This document shows, piece after piece, positions 28,812 to 37,555 of a DNA stretch of 64,000 bases. Source of the stretch: Aeromonas dhakensis (GTDB lineage Bacteria > Pseudomonadota > Gammaproteobacteria > Enterobacterales > Aeromonadaceae); NCBI RefSeq assembly GCF_000820305.1, contig NZ_CDBH01000039.1:1-64000 (forward strand), read 5' to 3'. Within the stretch, counting starts at the first letter, position 1; every line of letters starts with the position of its first letter. Made by a program: the position numbers and the translations under genes. The notes under the pieces were generated by a model. It saw nothing but the letters and a program-made list of their open reading frames with translations. It was not told the origin of the DNA and ran no database searches.

Positions 28812-30082
28812 CCGCATTTTGGATAGTGATCGCGGCCCTGCTGGTGCTGGTGAGCCTGGCACTGGTGTTGCCCCTGTGGCGGGGAGAGGGCCGGCAGAGC
28901 ATCAGCCGCTCGGCCCTCAACAAACAACTCTATCGTCAGCGTCTGCTGGAGATCGGTGAAGAGCGCGAACAGGGGGTGCTGGCGGAAGAGCAGGACACCC
29001 TGATCGAGTTGCAGCGCAGCCTGCTGGACGACATCCCCGACGTGGAGCAGACCGCTCGCGGCGGCAAGAGTCTGATCTGGATCCCGGGTGTGCTGGTGCT
29101 GCTGGTGGTGAGCCTGGGGCTCTACTACAAGCTGGGCGCCTGGCAGGAGGTCAGCCGCTGGCAGGACGCCAGCAGCCGGTTGGGCGAGCTCAGCAACCGC
29201 ATCCTGGTGGAGCGCAATGCCGAGGTCACCGAGCAGGATCTGCTGGACTTCACCCTGGCCCTGCGTACCCGCCTGAAAGAGGAACCGAACGATTACCGCG
29301 GCTGGCTGCTGCTGGGCCGACTGTCGCTGGATGGCAATGATCCCGATATGGCCCGCGAGGCGCTGGAACGGGCCTACGCTCTGGCACCGCAGAAGGGGAT
29401 GGTGGCGGTGCCCTATGCCCAGGCGCTGATGATGACAGGGGATGACGCGCAGGCCGATCAGCTGCTGCGGGGAGCCATCGCCCAGGATCCGGCCAATATA
29501 GAGGCGCGCTCCGTCTACGCCTTCATGGCCCTGCAAAAAGAGGACTTCAAGACCGCCCTGCAACGCTGGCGCGAGATGCTGCCGCTGATGGAGAAGGGCT
29601 CGACCCGCTACACCATGGTGGAGCGCTCCATCGACTATGCCGAGCAGCAGTTGAAGAAACGCGGCATGGCCAGTGCGGTCGTGCCGGCAGAGGCGAGCGG
29701 ACAGGGCACCGCCTCCGCCCAGGTGCTGGAAGTGAAGGCCGGCGAGTTCCCGCTCAAGGTGACGTTGGCCGATGGCATTGCGCTGCCGGAAGATGCCCAT
29801 CTGTTCGTGTTTGCGGTGATCCCCAACGGGCCGCCCATGCCCATCGCGGTCAAGCGTATCCCAGGCCCGCACTTCCCGCTGACGCTGTCGCTGGGTGACG
29901 GCGATGCCATGATGGAGGGTAACAAGCTGGCCGCCTATCCCGAGCTGCAGTTCAAGGCGCGCCTCTCCCGTGGCGGAAACGTCATGAACAAGGAAGGGGC
30001 GTTCGAAGGGGCCTCGGTCCCGGTCGCCACCGGCTCAATTCCTTCAGCGCCGATTGACATCCGCATCGATCACGCCCTCTAA
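28808..30082 (+). CDS. ccmI: Cytochrome c maturation protein CcmI
   Basis: Encodes 424 residues: two membrane helices (about 1-21 and 94-113) around a basic cytoplasmic loop, then a periplasmic TPR domain (RGWLLLGRLSLDGNDPDMAR onward, about 150-280) and a C-terminal domain. It presents apocytochrome c to the heme lyase. It overlaps ccmH by 4 bases and is the last ccm gene. Confidence 0.94.
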   Translation: MTAFWIVIAALLVLVSLALVLPLWRGEGRQSISRSALNKQLYRQRLLEIGEEREQGVLAEEQDTLIELQRSLLDDIPDVEQTARGGKSLIWIPGVLVLLVVSLGLYYKLGAWQEVSRWQDASSRLGELSNRILVERNAEVTEQDLLDFTLALRTRLKEEPNDYRGWLLLGRLSLDGNDPDMAREALERAYALAPQKGMVAVPYAQALMMTGDDAQADQLLRGAIAQDPANIEARSVYAFMALQKEDFKTALQRWREMLPLMEKGSTRYTMVERSIDYAEQQLKKRGMASAVVPAEASGQGTASAQVLEVKAGEFPLKVTLADGIALPEDAHLFVFAVIPNGPPMPIAVKRIPGPHFPLTLSLGDGDAMMEGNKLAAYPELQFKARLSRGGNVMNKEGAFEGASVPVATGSIPSAPIDIRIDHAL

Positions 30083-30092
30083 TACGCCTCTG

Positions 30093-30116
30093 GCCCGGCC
30101 CTCGATGGGGCCGGGC
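30093..30116 (+). terminator. Hairpin after ccmI
   Basis: GCCCGGCCC and GGGCCGGGC form a perfect 9-base-pair stem with a six-base loop, ten bases after the ccmI stop. There is no run of T, and TATAAT at 30121-30126 follows at once, so it may separate the ccm operon from an mlaA promoter. Confidence 0.5.
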
Positions 30117-30120
30117 TGCC

Positions 30121-30126
30121 TATAAT
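30121..30126 (+). promoter_or_regulatory. Possible -10 box of the mlaA promoter
   Basis: A perfect TATAAT stands 36 bases before the mlaA ATG, directly after the ccm hairpin. The matching -35 region overlaps the hairpin and is weak, so the promoter is only probable. Confidence 0.4.
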
Positions 30127-30161
30127 TCAGATTAATCACAATAAAAAGCTAGGACTTCCAT

Positions 30162-30974
30162 ATGCATGTGCGTGTAGGGGCATTGACGGTGGCCTTGTTG
30201 CTGGGTGGCTGTGCTGGCGGCCCGCCCAAGCCGGGCCCCGAGAGCCTTGACCTCAAGGAGACGCCGAGCCGGCCCGAAGCGACCAGCACGGCCAGTGACA
30301 GCCGTGACCCGTTTCAGGGTGCCAACCGGGCCATGTGGGCCGTCAACTACGATGTGCTTGAGCCCTACGTGGCTCGCCCCGTGGTGCACGGCTACGCCCG
30401 ATACGTTCCGCAGGGAATGAAGGATGGCATCGAGAATCTGGTGGAGAACTTCAACGAACCGAGCAGCATGGTCAACCACCTGCTGACCGGCGACTTGAAG
30501 GGGGCGGGTACCAACCTGGGCCGCTTCACCCTCAACACCACTGTGGGTCTGCTGGGGATCTTCGACGTGGCCAAGCATGCGGGCCTCGAGCGCAACAAGC
30601 TGGAGCTCTCTACCGTGCTCGGGCGCATGGACATAGGCGAGGGGGCCTACGTCATGGTGCCCGTTTATGGTCCCACCACCACCCGCGAGATAGTGGGGGA
30701 TACCATAGACGTGCTCTACTTCCCCTACTCGCTGCTGACTTTCCCGCTGAAAGCGGTGCACTGGGCGCTGAATGGTCTGGGTACCCGTTCCAAGCTGATC
30801 GATCAGGAGCGGATCATCGACAACGCGCTCGATCCTTACGCCCTGACCAAGGACTTCTATCTGCAGTACAACCAGAACAAGGTGACTGGCCGTCAGAGCG
30901 AGCTCAAGCAAGAGCAGCAGGAGAAGCAAGACGACAGCAATCTGGATGACTATCTGGACGAGATTGACCAGTGA
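30162..30974 (+). CDS. mlaA: Outer membrane lipid asymmetry lipoprotein MlaA (VacJ)
   Basis: Encodes 270 residues. The N-terminus is a lipoprotein signal with lipobox LLGGC (Cys at about residue 19). The MlaA domain follows, with conserved DPFQGANRAMWAVNYDVLEP, NFNEPSSMVNHLLTGD, and RFTLNTTVGLLGIFDVA. The C-terminus is a polar, Gln- and Asp-rich tail. MlaA removes phospholipids from the outer leaflet and passes them to MlaC. The other mla genes are not in the window. Confidence 0.95.
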   Translation: MHVRVGALTVALLLGGCAGGPPKPGPESLDLKETPSRPEATSTASDSRDPFQGANRAMWAVNYDVLEPYVARPVVHGYARYVPQGMKDGIENLVENFNEPSSMVNHLLTGDLKGAGTNLGRFTLNTTVGLLGIFDVAKHAGLERNKLELSTVLGRMDIGEGAYVMVPVYGPTTTREIVGDTIDVLYFPYSLLTFPLKAVHWALNGLGTRSKLIDQERIIDNALDPYALTKDFYLQYNQNKVTGRQSELKQEQQEKQDDSNLDDYLDEIDQ

Positions 30975-31000
30975 TGCCTGTGCATCCCGGCTCGAATGAC

Positions 31001-31024
31001 AAAGGCGCCTGCGGGCGCCTTTTT
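31001..31024 (+). terminator. Terminator of mlaA
   Basis: AAAGGCGCC, a short loop, then GGCGCC and TTTTT form a classical rho-independent terminator 26 bases after the mlaA stop. Confidence 0.85.
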
Positions 31025-31050
31025 GCTGCGCTGGCTGCCCTCGCGCCCAT

Positions 31051-31083
31051 AAAAAAACGCCCCGCAAGAGCGGGGCGTTTTGG
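31051..31083 (-). terminator. Terminator of sodB
   Basis: ACGCCCCGC, AAGA and GCGGGGCGT form a 9-base-pair hairpin. Read on the minus strand it is followed by seven T residues, so it ends sodB; on the plus strand it is followed by TT and could back up the mlaA terminator. Confidence 0.85.
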
Positions 31084-31099
31084 CAAGAGTGTGGCGCTA

Positions 31100-31684
31100 T
31101 CAGGCAGCCAGGTTCTTGGCCACGAATTCCCAGTTGACCAGGGCCCAGAAGGTTTCCATGTACTTCGGACGCAGGTTGCGGAAGTCGATGTAGTAGGCGT
31201 GCTCCCACAGGTCGACGGTCAGCAGCGGGGTGGTACCGGCTTCGGTCAGCGGGCAACCGGCGTTGGAGGTGTTGACGATGGCCAGGGAGCCGTCAGCCTT
31301 CTTCACCAGCCAGGTCCAGCTGGAGCCGAAGTTGCCGATGGCAGACTTGGTGAACGCATCCTTGAACTCGGCGAAGGAGCCGAACGCCTTGGTGATGGCA
31401 TCGGCCAGGGCGCCAGTGGGCTCGCCACCGCCGTTCGGGGAGAGGCAGTGCCAGTAGAAGGTGTGGTTCCAGATCTGGGCGGCGTTGTTGAAGATGCCAC
31501 CAGTGGAGGTCTTGATGATCTCTTCCAGAGACTTGCCTTCAAACTCGGTACCCGGCACCAGGTTGTTCAGGTTGACCACGTAGGTGTTGTGGTGCTTGCC
31601 GTGGTGGTATTCCAGAGTTTCCTGGGAGATGTGCGGTTCCAGAGCATTGATTGCATAGGGCAGAGCGGGAAGTTCGAATGCCAT
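31100..31684 (-). CDS. sodB: Iron superoxide dismutase SodB
   Basis: Encodes 194 residues, the normal FeSOD length. Metal ligands are H27, H74, D158 and H162 (DLWEHAYY). The AAQIWNHTFYW motif with Gln at residue 70 points to the iron type. It is cytosolic and converts superoxide to peroxide and oxygen. Upstream on the minus strand, TTCAAG and TAGAAA spaced 17 bases apart, around 31748-31776, could be its promoter, with an AAGAA-TTCTT dyad in the spacer. No clear Fur box was seen. Confidence 0.97.
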   Translation of the reverse strand: MAFELPALPYAINALEPHISQETLEYHHGKHHNTYVVNLNNLVPGTEFEGKSLEEIIKTSTGGIFNNAAQIWNHTFYWHCLSPNGGGEPTGALADAITKAFGSFAEFKDAFTKSAIGNFGSSWTWLVKKADGSLAIVNTSNAGCPLTEAGTTPLLTVDLWEHAYYIDFRNLRPKYMETFWALVNWEFVAKNLAA

Positions 31685-31912
31685 TTTCTACTCTCCATTG
31701 GCTGGCCGTGCGAAGGCGACGGTTGCAAGACATTGCGTACTCTTTTCTATTTTGAAAAGAATTGTTCTTGAAGTGATGGGGCCAGTTGGCCCAAAGCCCA
31801 TCGATTGTACCAGCATCAAAGATGGCCTAACAACTCTTGATTCTCGCCATGATCCGGATCAAGCTGCGGCGTATTGATTCGTCACTTCTTGCTGTTGTCG
31901 CGGTTTGCCAGT

Positions 31913-31940
31913 TTGTGGTCTGCCCGGATTGCAGTAGAAT
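31913..31940 (+). promoter_or_regulatory. Sigma70-type promoter for grxD
   Basis: TTGTGG (31913-31918) and TAGAAT (31935-31940) are separated by 16 bases and lie 30 bases before the grxD ATG. The match and the position make a good housekeeping promoter. Confidence 0.55.
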
Positions 31941-31970
31941 GGCCGCCGAAATCGCTCTAGTGAGGCACCT

Positions 31971-32315
31971 ATGGAAACTATTGAAAAGATCAAACAGCAG
32001 CTGGCTGAAAACCCCATCATTCTGTACATGAAGGGCTCCCCCAAGCTACCCAGCTGCGGTTTCTCTGCCCAGGCCTCCCAGGCCCTGATGTCCTGTGGCG
32101 AGCCGTTTGCTTACGTCGACATCCTGCAAAACCCGGACATCCGCGCCGAGTTGCCGAAGTTTGCCAACTGGCCCACCTTTCCGCAGCTGTGGGTTGAGGG
32201 CGAGCTGGTCGGCGGCTGCGACATCATGATCGAGATGTTCCAGGCTGGCGAACTGCAGACCCTGATCAAGGAAACTGCCGCCAAACACAAGCAGGATGAC
32301 GTTGCCGCCGAATAA
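31971..32315 (+). CDS. grxD: Monothiol glutaredoxin GrxD (Grx4)
   Basis: Encodes 114 residues with the monothiol CGFS active site at residues 29-32, preceded by the YMKGSP motif, and with WPTFPQLWVEGELVGGCDI, which forms the glutathione-binding groove. It carries and delivers [2Fe-2S] clusters in the cytoplasm. It is a single gene between its own promoter and a shared terminator. Confidence 0.97.
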   Translation: METIEKIKQQLAENPIILYMKGSPKLPSCGFSAQASQALMSCGEPFAYVDILQNPDIRAELPKFANWPTFPQLWVEGELVGGCDIMIEMFQAGELQTLIKETAAKHKQDDVAAE

Positions 32316-32334
32316 GGTCGCTATCGCATCATGC

Positions 32335-32363
32335 AAAAAGGGGAGCCATCGGCTCCCCTTTTC
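32335..32363. terminator. Bidirectional terminator between grxD and the RNA methyltransferase
   Basis: AAAAGGGGAGCC, ATC and GGCTCCCCTTTT form a perfect 12-base-pair hairpin with A and T runs on the two sides, so it can end transcription of the convergent genes in both directions. Confidence 0.88.
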
Positions 32364-32381
32364 TTATGCTGCAAGGCGGTA

Positions 32382-33593
32382 TCAGGCGATGCGTTCTATG
32401 CGCGCCAGATAGAAGCCGTCGAAACCGGTGGCCGCCGGGCTCACGGTGTGATCACCGAGCAGGCGGAAGTTTTCGTTGGCGGCGAGGAATTTGTCCACCT
32501 GCTGGCGGTTCTCCTCGGGCAGGATGGAGCAGGTGGCGTAGACCAGCATGCCGCCCACCTTCACCATCTGGCTGTAGCGCTGCAGGATCTCTTCCTGCAG
32601 AGCGACCAGCACCGGCAGCCGCTCGGCGGTATCGCGCCACTTGGCATCCGGATTGCGCTTGAGTACGCCAAGGCCGGAGCAGGGCACGTCCAGCAGCAGG
32701 CGATCCGCGCTCTCTTTGAGGCGCTTGACGGTCTTGCTGCTGGTGATGACCCGGGTCTCCACGTTGTGGGCACCGGCGCGGCGGGCGCGCTGCTTGAGGT
32801 TTTCCAGCTTCCACTCTTCCACGTCCATCGCCAGCAGGCGGCCCTTGCCCTTCATCATGGCGGCCAGATGCAGGGTCTTGCCGCCGGCACCGGCACAGGC
32901 GTCGATCACCCGCATGCCGGGGGCCACGTCCAGCGCCGCCGCGATGTGCTGGGAGCCGGCATCCTGCTGCTCGAACCAGCCGTCAGCAAAGGCGTTGGTG
33001 CGAAACAGGGCTGCATCCGAGGTCACTTCCAGGGCGCTCTCGACCCCTTCCACCGGTACAGTGGTGACCTGCTCTTTGGCCAGCGCTGTCTGCAGCTCGT
33101 CACGGGTGCACTTGAGGGTGTTGACCCGCAGGTAACGCTTGGGCATGGCGGTCAGGGCGGCACGCTCGGCCGGCCAGGCATCGCCCAGCTGTTCGCTGCC
33201 GAGTTTTTCCAGCCAGGTCGGGCAGCCATCCATCAGCACCGGGTTTTTCTTGGCTTCGGTCAGGCGGCGACGAAACGCCTCTTCATTGAAGCGATCCAGG
33301 GTCGGGTGGTTGGGTTGAGCTATCTTGTGGAAAGCATGCCAGCTGTGCAGCAGCGGCCAGACGTGCTTCTCGGCCTGGCGGACCTGAATACCGGTCAGGG
33401 CGCAATAGAGGCTGAGGCGACGCAGCAGATCGCCGGTGACCAGGGCAATCCTTGCCTGTTCTTGCGGTTTGAGTTCGATGCCGGAGAAGTGACGGGCATA
33501 GGCGCGATCCAGGGTGAGACCCTGGCCCAGCACATCGTCAACAATGGCAACGACCAGGTCCCCGAGACGGGGCAACAGTGGGGATTTGAGCAT
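32382..33593 (-). CDS. RsmB/NOP-family RNA cytosine-C5 methyltransferase
   Basis: Encodes 403 residues from the ATG at 33593, placed with AAGG just upstream; a longer frame extends 35 codons. The SAM-binding motif VIDACAGAGGKTLHLA, DVPCSGLGVLKRNPDAKW (motif IV, one catalytic Cys) and YATCSILPEEN (motif VI, second Cys) are those of rRNA m5C methyltransferases. The N-terminal part is a helical RNA-binding region. The exact target cannot be given; it is neither a clear RsmB (no NusB-like start) nor RsmF. Confidence 0.85.
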   Translation of the reverse strand: MLKSPLLPRLGDLVVAIVDDVLGQGLTLDRAYARHFSGIELKPQEQARIALVTGDLLRRLSLYCALTGIQVRQAEKHVWPLLHSWHAFHKIAQPNHPTLDRFNEEAFRRRLTEAKKNPVLMDGCPTWLEKLGSEQLGDAWPAERAALTAMPKRYLRVNTLKCTRDELQTALAKEQVTTVPVEGVESALEVTSDAALFRTNAFADGWFEQQDAGSQHIAAALDVAPGMRVIDACAGAGGKTLHLAAMMKGKGRLLAMDVEEWKLENLKQRARRAGAHNVETRVITSSKTVKRLKESADRLLLDVPCSGLGVLKRNPDAKWRDTAERLPVLVALQEEILQRYSQMVKVGGMLVYATCSILPEENRQQVDKFLAANENFRLLGDHTVSPAATGFDGFYLARIERIA

Positions 33594-33803
33594 GAGATTA
33601 ACCTTGGTCAGAAAAAGACGAACCGTCGCCATGGTGACGCGGCTCAAAAACTGATAAATCCGCGCAATGATAGGGGCTAGACAGGGTTGGTGCAACACTC
33701 CCCATTCGGGGAAGATAGGGTGGATGCTGCTGGACTAATCGGACCAGCAGGCGAATGATGCCGGTTGCAGTTCAGGTGAGTGCATTTTAAAAGGACTAAA
33801 AAG

Positions 33804-35783
33804 ATGCAGTTGATGAAATTTTCTCCCTTGGCGCTGGTGGTTGCCAGCTTGGTGAGTTCGGGCGGCCTTGCCGCCAAAGAGTGGGATACGGTCGCGGCGC
33901 GCGCCACCGCCGCCGACGGTTATGAAGTGCGGGCCAACCAGTTTCGGGTGGCCAAGGTACCCATCGACTATTTTGCCGGACTGCAAGCCGGGGCGGGTTC
34001 GCTGACCCTGCCGCTGCCCGACGGGGGAGAAGTGACCTTCACCCTGCAGGCCTATGATCTGCTGCCGGCCGATCAGGCTGCCAAATTCCCCGAAATCAAG
34101 ACCTTCAAGGGTCACAATCCGGCGGCGCCGGTAGAGACGGGGCGCTTTGATCTGGGGCCGCTGGGTTTCCACGCCATGTTCACCCATCAGGGCAAGACGG
34201 TGTTCGTCGATCCCCTCAGCAATGCCGAGGGGTATGCCGTCTATTACCAGCAAGACGCCTACAGCAGGTTGGCGGAGGAAGCGGACAAGGTGATCGGCAG
34301 CGATGCCAGCAAGGCGTTGGCGCACAAGGTGCAGGTGGATGGCAACGTGCGCAAGCGCTACGTCATCGCCATCTCGGCGGCGGGGGAGTACACCCAGTTC
34401 CATGGCGGCTCCAAGGTGCTGGCCACCGCGGCCATCGCCACCCTGCTCAACCGGGTCAACGAGGTGTACCAGCGCGACGTGGGGGCCGAATTCCAGTTGG
34501 CCAGTGGCAACGACAACATCATCTTTACCGATCCGGGCAGCGATCCCTTCACCAATAGCGACGCCGACGTCGATATCAACAGTGTGGTGCAGGCCAATGC
34601 CCAGACCCTGCCCAGCACGCCGCTGGGACCGTTCGACATTGGCCATGTGGTCAATACCGGAGGCGGCGGTCTGGCCGGCCTCGGCGTGCTCTGTATGGCT
34701 GACAAGTCGGCCGGCATGACAGGTTCCGCCACCCCGGTGGGGGATGCCTTCTTTATCGACTATGTGGCCCACGAGATTGGCCACCAGTTCGGCGCCGATC
34801 ACACCTTCAACGGCACCACCAACAGCTGTGGCGGCGACAACCGGACGCCAGAGCAGGCCTGGGAGCCGGGCAGCGGCACCTCCATCATGGCCTATGCGGG
34901 GATCTGCGGGGAGGAGAACATCCAGCCCCACAGCGACCCCTATTTCCACAGCAAGTCCATCGAGCAGATGCGGGCACACATGGCGACCGTGCCGACCTGC
35001 GGCACCTCCATCGATCTTGTCAACAACGCGCCCCAGGCGGCAGCCGGGGCCAGCCGCATCATTCCGGCCAACACGCCGTTCGTGCTCAAGGGGGCCGGCG
35101 CCGATCTGGACGGTGATCCCCTGACCTACACCTGGGAGCAGATCGATCTGGGTACTGAGTCGAGCAGCCTGGCCACCATGGTGGACGACGGCAGCCGGCC
35201 GCTGTTTCGCTTTGTCTCCCCCACCAGCTCACCGGAGCGGATCCTGCCGAGCCTGCCCTCCCTGCTCTCGGGCACGCTCGCCAAGGGCGAGGCCTGGCCC
35301 ACCACCAACCGGGATCTCAACTTCCGGCTGACGGTGCGTGACGGCAAGGGCGGTGTCGCCAGCGACGACATGAAGGTACAGGTGGTCAATACCGGCAGCG
35401 CCTTCCGGCTGACTGCGCCGCTTGGGGTGTCGTTGACACCGGGGGCAAGTCAGGCGGTCAGCTGGGATGTGGCCGGCACCAACCTGGCACCGATCAGCTG
35501 CAGCAAGGTGGACCTGCTCCTGACCCAGAACGAGGGAACCAGCTGGAGCAGCCTGGCGGTCAGCCAGCCCAACAGCGGCTCGGCTACCGTGACCCTGCCG
35601 GCGGATCTGGCCAGCGACGCCCGTCTGAAGGTGGCCTGCAGCGACAACATCTTCTTCGCCATCAGCCCGGCCAAGCTGCCGGTCGTCCAAAGCGGCGGCA
35701 GCTCGGGCGGTGGCGGTGGTGGCGCCCTCGGTCTCTGGACCCTGGCGCTGGCCCTGCTGGGCTGGCAGCGGAGGCGCGGATGA
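33804..35783 (+). CDS. Secreted M12-type zinc metalloprotease with GlyGly-CTERM tail
   Basis: Encodes 659 residues from the ATG at 33804 (AAAAGGA eight bases before). Order: signal peptide (about 1-29); a propeptide-like region; a reprolysin-type protease domain (about 180-400) with the zinc motif HEIGHQFGADH at residues 323-333; Ig/cadherin-like domains (about 410-620); and a C-terminal Ser-Gly linker, hydrophobic helix and Arg cluster ([19 protein letters not shown]). That tail matches GlyGly-CTERM, the rhombosortase signal of type II-secreted surface proteins. It is followed with a 4-base overlap by a small lipoprotein. Confidence 0.9.
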   Translation: MQLMKFSPLALVVASLVSSGGLAAKEWDTVAARATAADGYEVRANQFRVAKVPIDYFAGLQAGAGSLTLPLPDGGEVTFTLQAYDLLPADQAAKFPEIKTFKGHNPAAPVETGRFDLGPLGFHAMFTHQGKTVFVDPLSNAEGYAVYYQQDAYSRLAEEADKVIGSDASKALAHKVQVDGNVRKRYVIAISAAGEYTQFHGGSKVLATAAIATLLNRVNEVYQRDVGAEFQLASGNDNIIFTDPGSDPFTNSDADVDINSVVQANAQTLPSTPLGPFDIGHVVNTGGGGLAGLGVLCMADKSAGMTGSATPVGDAFFIDYVAHEIGHQFGADHTFNGTTNSCGGDNRTPEQAWEPGSGTSIMAYAGICGEENIQPHSDPYFHSKSIEQMRAHMATVPTCGTSIDLVNNAPQAAAGASRIIPANTPFVLKGAGADLDGDPLTYTWEQIDLGTESSSLATMVDDGSRPLFRFVSPTSSPERILPSLPSLLSGTLAKGEAWPTTNRDLNFRLTVRDGKGGVASDDMKVQVVNTGSAFRLTAPLGVSLTPGASQAVSWDVAGTNLAPISCSKVDLLLTQNEGTSWSSLAVSQPNSGSATVTLPADLASDARLKVACSDNIFFAISPAKLPVVQSGGSSGGGGGGALGLWTLALALLGWQRRRG

Positions 35784-36109
35784 GGGCGGCCTGGCTGGTG
35801 TTGGCGTCCCTGCTCGGCGGCTGTCAGGCTGACGCCGATACCCTGGAGCAGGCGGTCAGCGCCAGCCTGGCCAAGCAGGATTACCGGCTGATCGTGCGGG
35901 CCGGGCGAGGCGAGGTGGCGCCCGGCATAGCGCCGGCAGAGCAGGCTTCGGCCAAGGCCCGCTGCGGCGTGCGCTATCTGGAGGGGCTGGGGGATGTGAT
36001 CAAGCCAGGCCAGCAGGAGGCCCAGGCCAAACTGGCGGCCTACGCGGCCGACTACAACCGGCACATGCTGGCGCACTGCCCGCCACGACCGGCGACGGAT
36101 CGGCAGTGA
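35780..36109 (+). CDS. Small lipoprotein coupled to the metalloprotease
   Basis: Encodes 109 residues starting in the protease stop (ATGA). A lipobox LLGGC puts Cys at about residue 15. The rest is a short helical domain with two further Cys (about residues 62 and 100), perhaps a disulfide. I recognise no family. The overlap implies joint expression with the protease, so a role as partner, inhibitor or maturation factor is possible but not shown. Confidence 0.7.
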   Translation: MRAAWLVLASLLGGCQADADTLEQAVSASLAKQDYRLIVRAGRGEVAPGIAPAEQASAKARCGVRYLEGLGDVIKPGQQEAQAKLAAYAADYNRHMLAHCPPRPATDRQ

Positions 36110-36133
36110 CAGAGGGCCGTCAAGGTCAACAGG

Positions 36134-36158
36134 GGGAGGCGCTAGCCTCCCTCTTTTT
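36134..36158 (+). terminator. Terminator of the protease-lipoprotein unit
   Basis: GGGAGGC, GCTA and GCCTCCC form a 7-base-pair hairpin followed by TCTTTTTT, 25 bases after the lipoprotein stop. Confidence 0.85.
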
Positions 36159-36263
36159 TACGGCTGTCATTTGCCGGTCACAAGGCTTGTACCCATGGCG
36201 TGCTCGTCGCACAATGCCTGCACGCATGGCCGCATGGGCGGCAAAGAGAGAAGGAAAATCAAG

Positions 36264-36902
36264 ATGATGGATGTAGCCGATCTGCGCCGTGAATACACCC
36301 GGGGTGGACTGCACAGGGCCGATCTGCCGGCCGAGCCCCTCGCCCTGTTCGAGAAGTGGCTGGCCCAGGCGTGCGAAGCCAGGCTGACCGACCCCACCGC
36401 CATGGTGGTGGGCACAGTGGATGCCGACGGCCAGCCCTGGCAGCGCACCGTGCTGCTCAAGCACTACGACGCCGAAGGCATGGTGTTCTACACCAACATG
36501 GGCAGTCGCAAGGCGCATCAGCTGGAGGGCAACCCCCGCATCAGCCTGCTCTTCCCCTGGCACACCCTGGACAGACAGGTGCATGTGACCGGCCGGGTGG
36601 AGAAAATGAGCACCTTCGAGGTGATGAAGTATTTCCACAGCCGTCCCAAAGACAGCCAGATCGCCGCCTGGGTCTCCAAACAGTCGACCCGCATCTCGGC
36701 GCGCGGCGTGCTGGAGGCCAAGTTCCTCGAACTCAAGCAGAAGTTTGCTAATGGAGAGGTGCCGCTGCCGAGCTTCTGGGGCGGTTTCCGGGTGCGCATC
36801 GACACGGTCGAGTTCTGGCAGGGGGGCGAGCATCGCCTGCACGACCGCTTCTACTACACCCGTGAAGGGGAAGGGTGGCACATCGAGCGGCTGGCGCCCT
36901 GA
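36264..36902 (+). CDS. pdxH: Pyridoxine/pyridoxamine 5'-phosphate oxidase PdxH
   Basis: Encodes 212 residues, close to E. coli PdxH (218). The start at 36264 has AAGGA upstream; the open frame extends further, but homology begins at [23 protein letters not shown]-binding motifs are [19 protein letters not shown] and [19 protein letters not shown], and the conserved end is [18 protein letters not shown]. It makes pyridoxal phosphate from pyridoxine or pyridoxamine phosphate using oxygen. Confidence 0.96.
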   Translation: MMDVADLRREYTRGGLHRADLPAEPLALFEKWLAQACEARLTDPTAMVVGTVDADGQPWQRTVLLKHYDAEGMVFYTNMGSRKAHQLEGNPRISLLFPWHTLDRQVHVTGRVEKMSTFEVMKYFHSRPKDSQIAAWVSKQSTRISARGVLEAKFLELKQKFANGEVPLPSFWGGFRVRIDTVEFWQGGEHRLHDRFYYTREGEGWHIERLAP

Positions 36903-36940
36903 GCACCCCGCGAGTCCTCTGCTGCTGACAAGGAGTCTGT

Positions 36941-37555
36941 ATGCGTCTGTATGGCGATCTGAAGTCCGGCAACTGCTACAAGCCCTGGCTGCTGGCCCGC
37001 TGGCTTGAGCTGCCCCTCGAGTGGGTGCCGGTGGATGTGCTGGCGGGGGAGACCCGCACCCCCGATTTTCTGGCCCTGAACCCCAACGGCAAGATCCCGG
37101 TGCTGGAGCTGGCCCAGGGCGATCCCCTGGCGGAGTCCAACGCCATTCTCTTCTACCTGGCGCAGGGGTCGCCCCTGTGGCCGGCCGAGCCGCGTCAGCA
37201 GGCCGAGGTGCTCAAGTGGCTGTTCTTCGAGCAGTACAGTCATGAGCCCTATATCGCGGTAGCCCGTTTCATCGTTCACTATCTGGGGCGACCGGAGTCC
37301 CAGGAGGCGCGCCTCGATGGGCTTAAATCTGGCGGCGAGAAGGCATTGGCGGTGCTGGAGCAGCGGCTCAAGCAGAGCCCCTACCTGTGTGGCGAGGCGC
37401 CGACCATCGCCGACATCGCGCTGTACGCCTACACCCATGTGGCGGAGGAGGGGATCTTCTCGCTGCAGGGGTGGCCCGCCATCCGGGCCTGGATTGCCCG
37501 TATCGAGGCGCATCCCCGCCACCTGAGCCTGCCTGCTGCCTGTCAGGCCGGCTGA
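36941..37555 (+). CDS. Glutathione S-transferase family protein
   Basis: Encodes 204 residues with the two GST domains. The thioredoxin-like N-terminal domain has SGNCYKPWLLARWLELP, the cis-Pro NPNGKIPVLEL and the glutathione-binding AESNAILFYLA; the C-terminal domain is helical (TIADIALYAYTHVAEEG). The substrate is not known. The stop overlaps the next ATG (TGATG). Confidence 0.9.
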   Translation: MRLYGDLKSGNCYKPWLLARWLELPLEWVPVDVLAGETRTPDFLALNPNGKIPVLELAQGDPLAESNAILFYLAQGSPLWPAEPRQQAEVLKWLFFEQYSHEPYIAVARFIVHYLGRPESQEARLDGLKSGGEKALAVLEQRLKQSPYLCGEAPTIADIALYAYTHVAEEGIFSLQGWPAIRAWIARIEAHPRHLSLPAACQAG

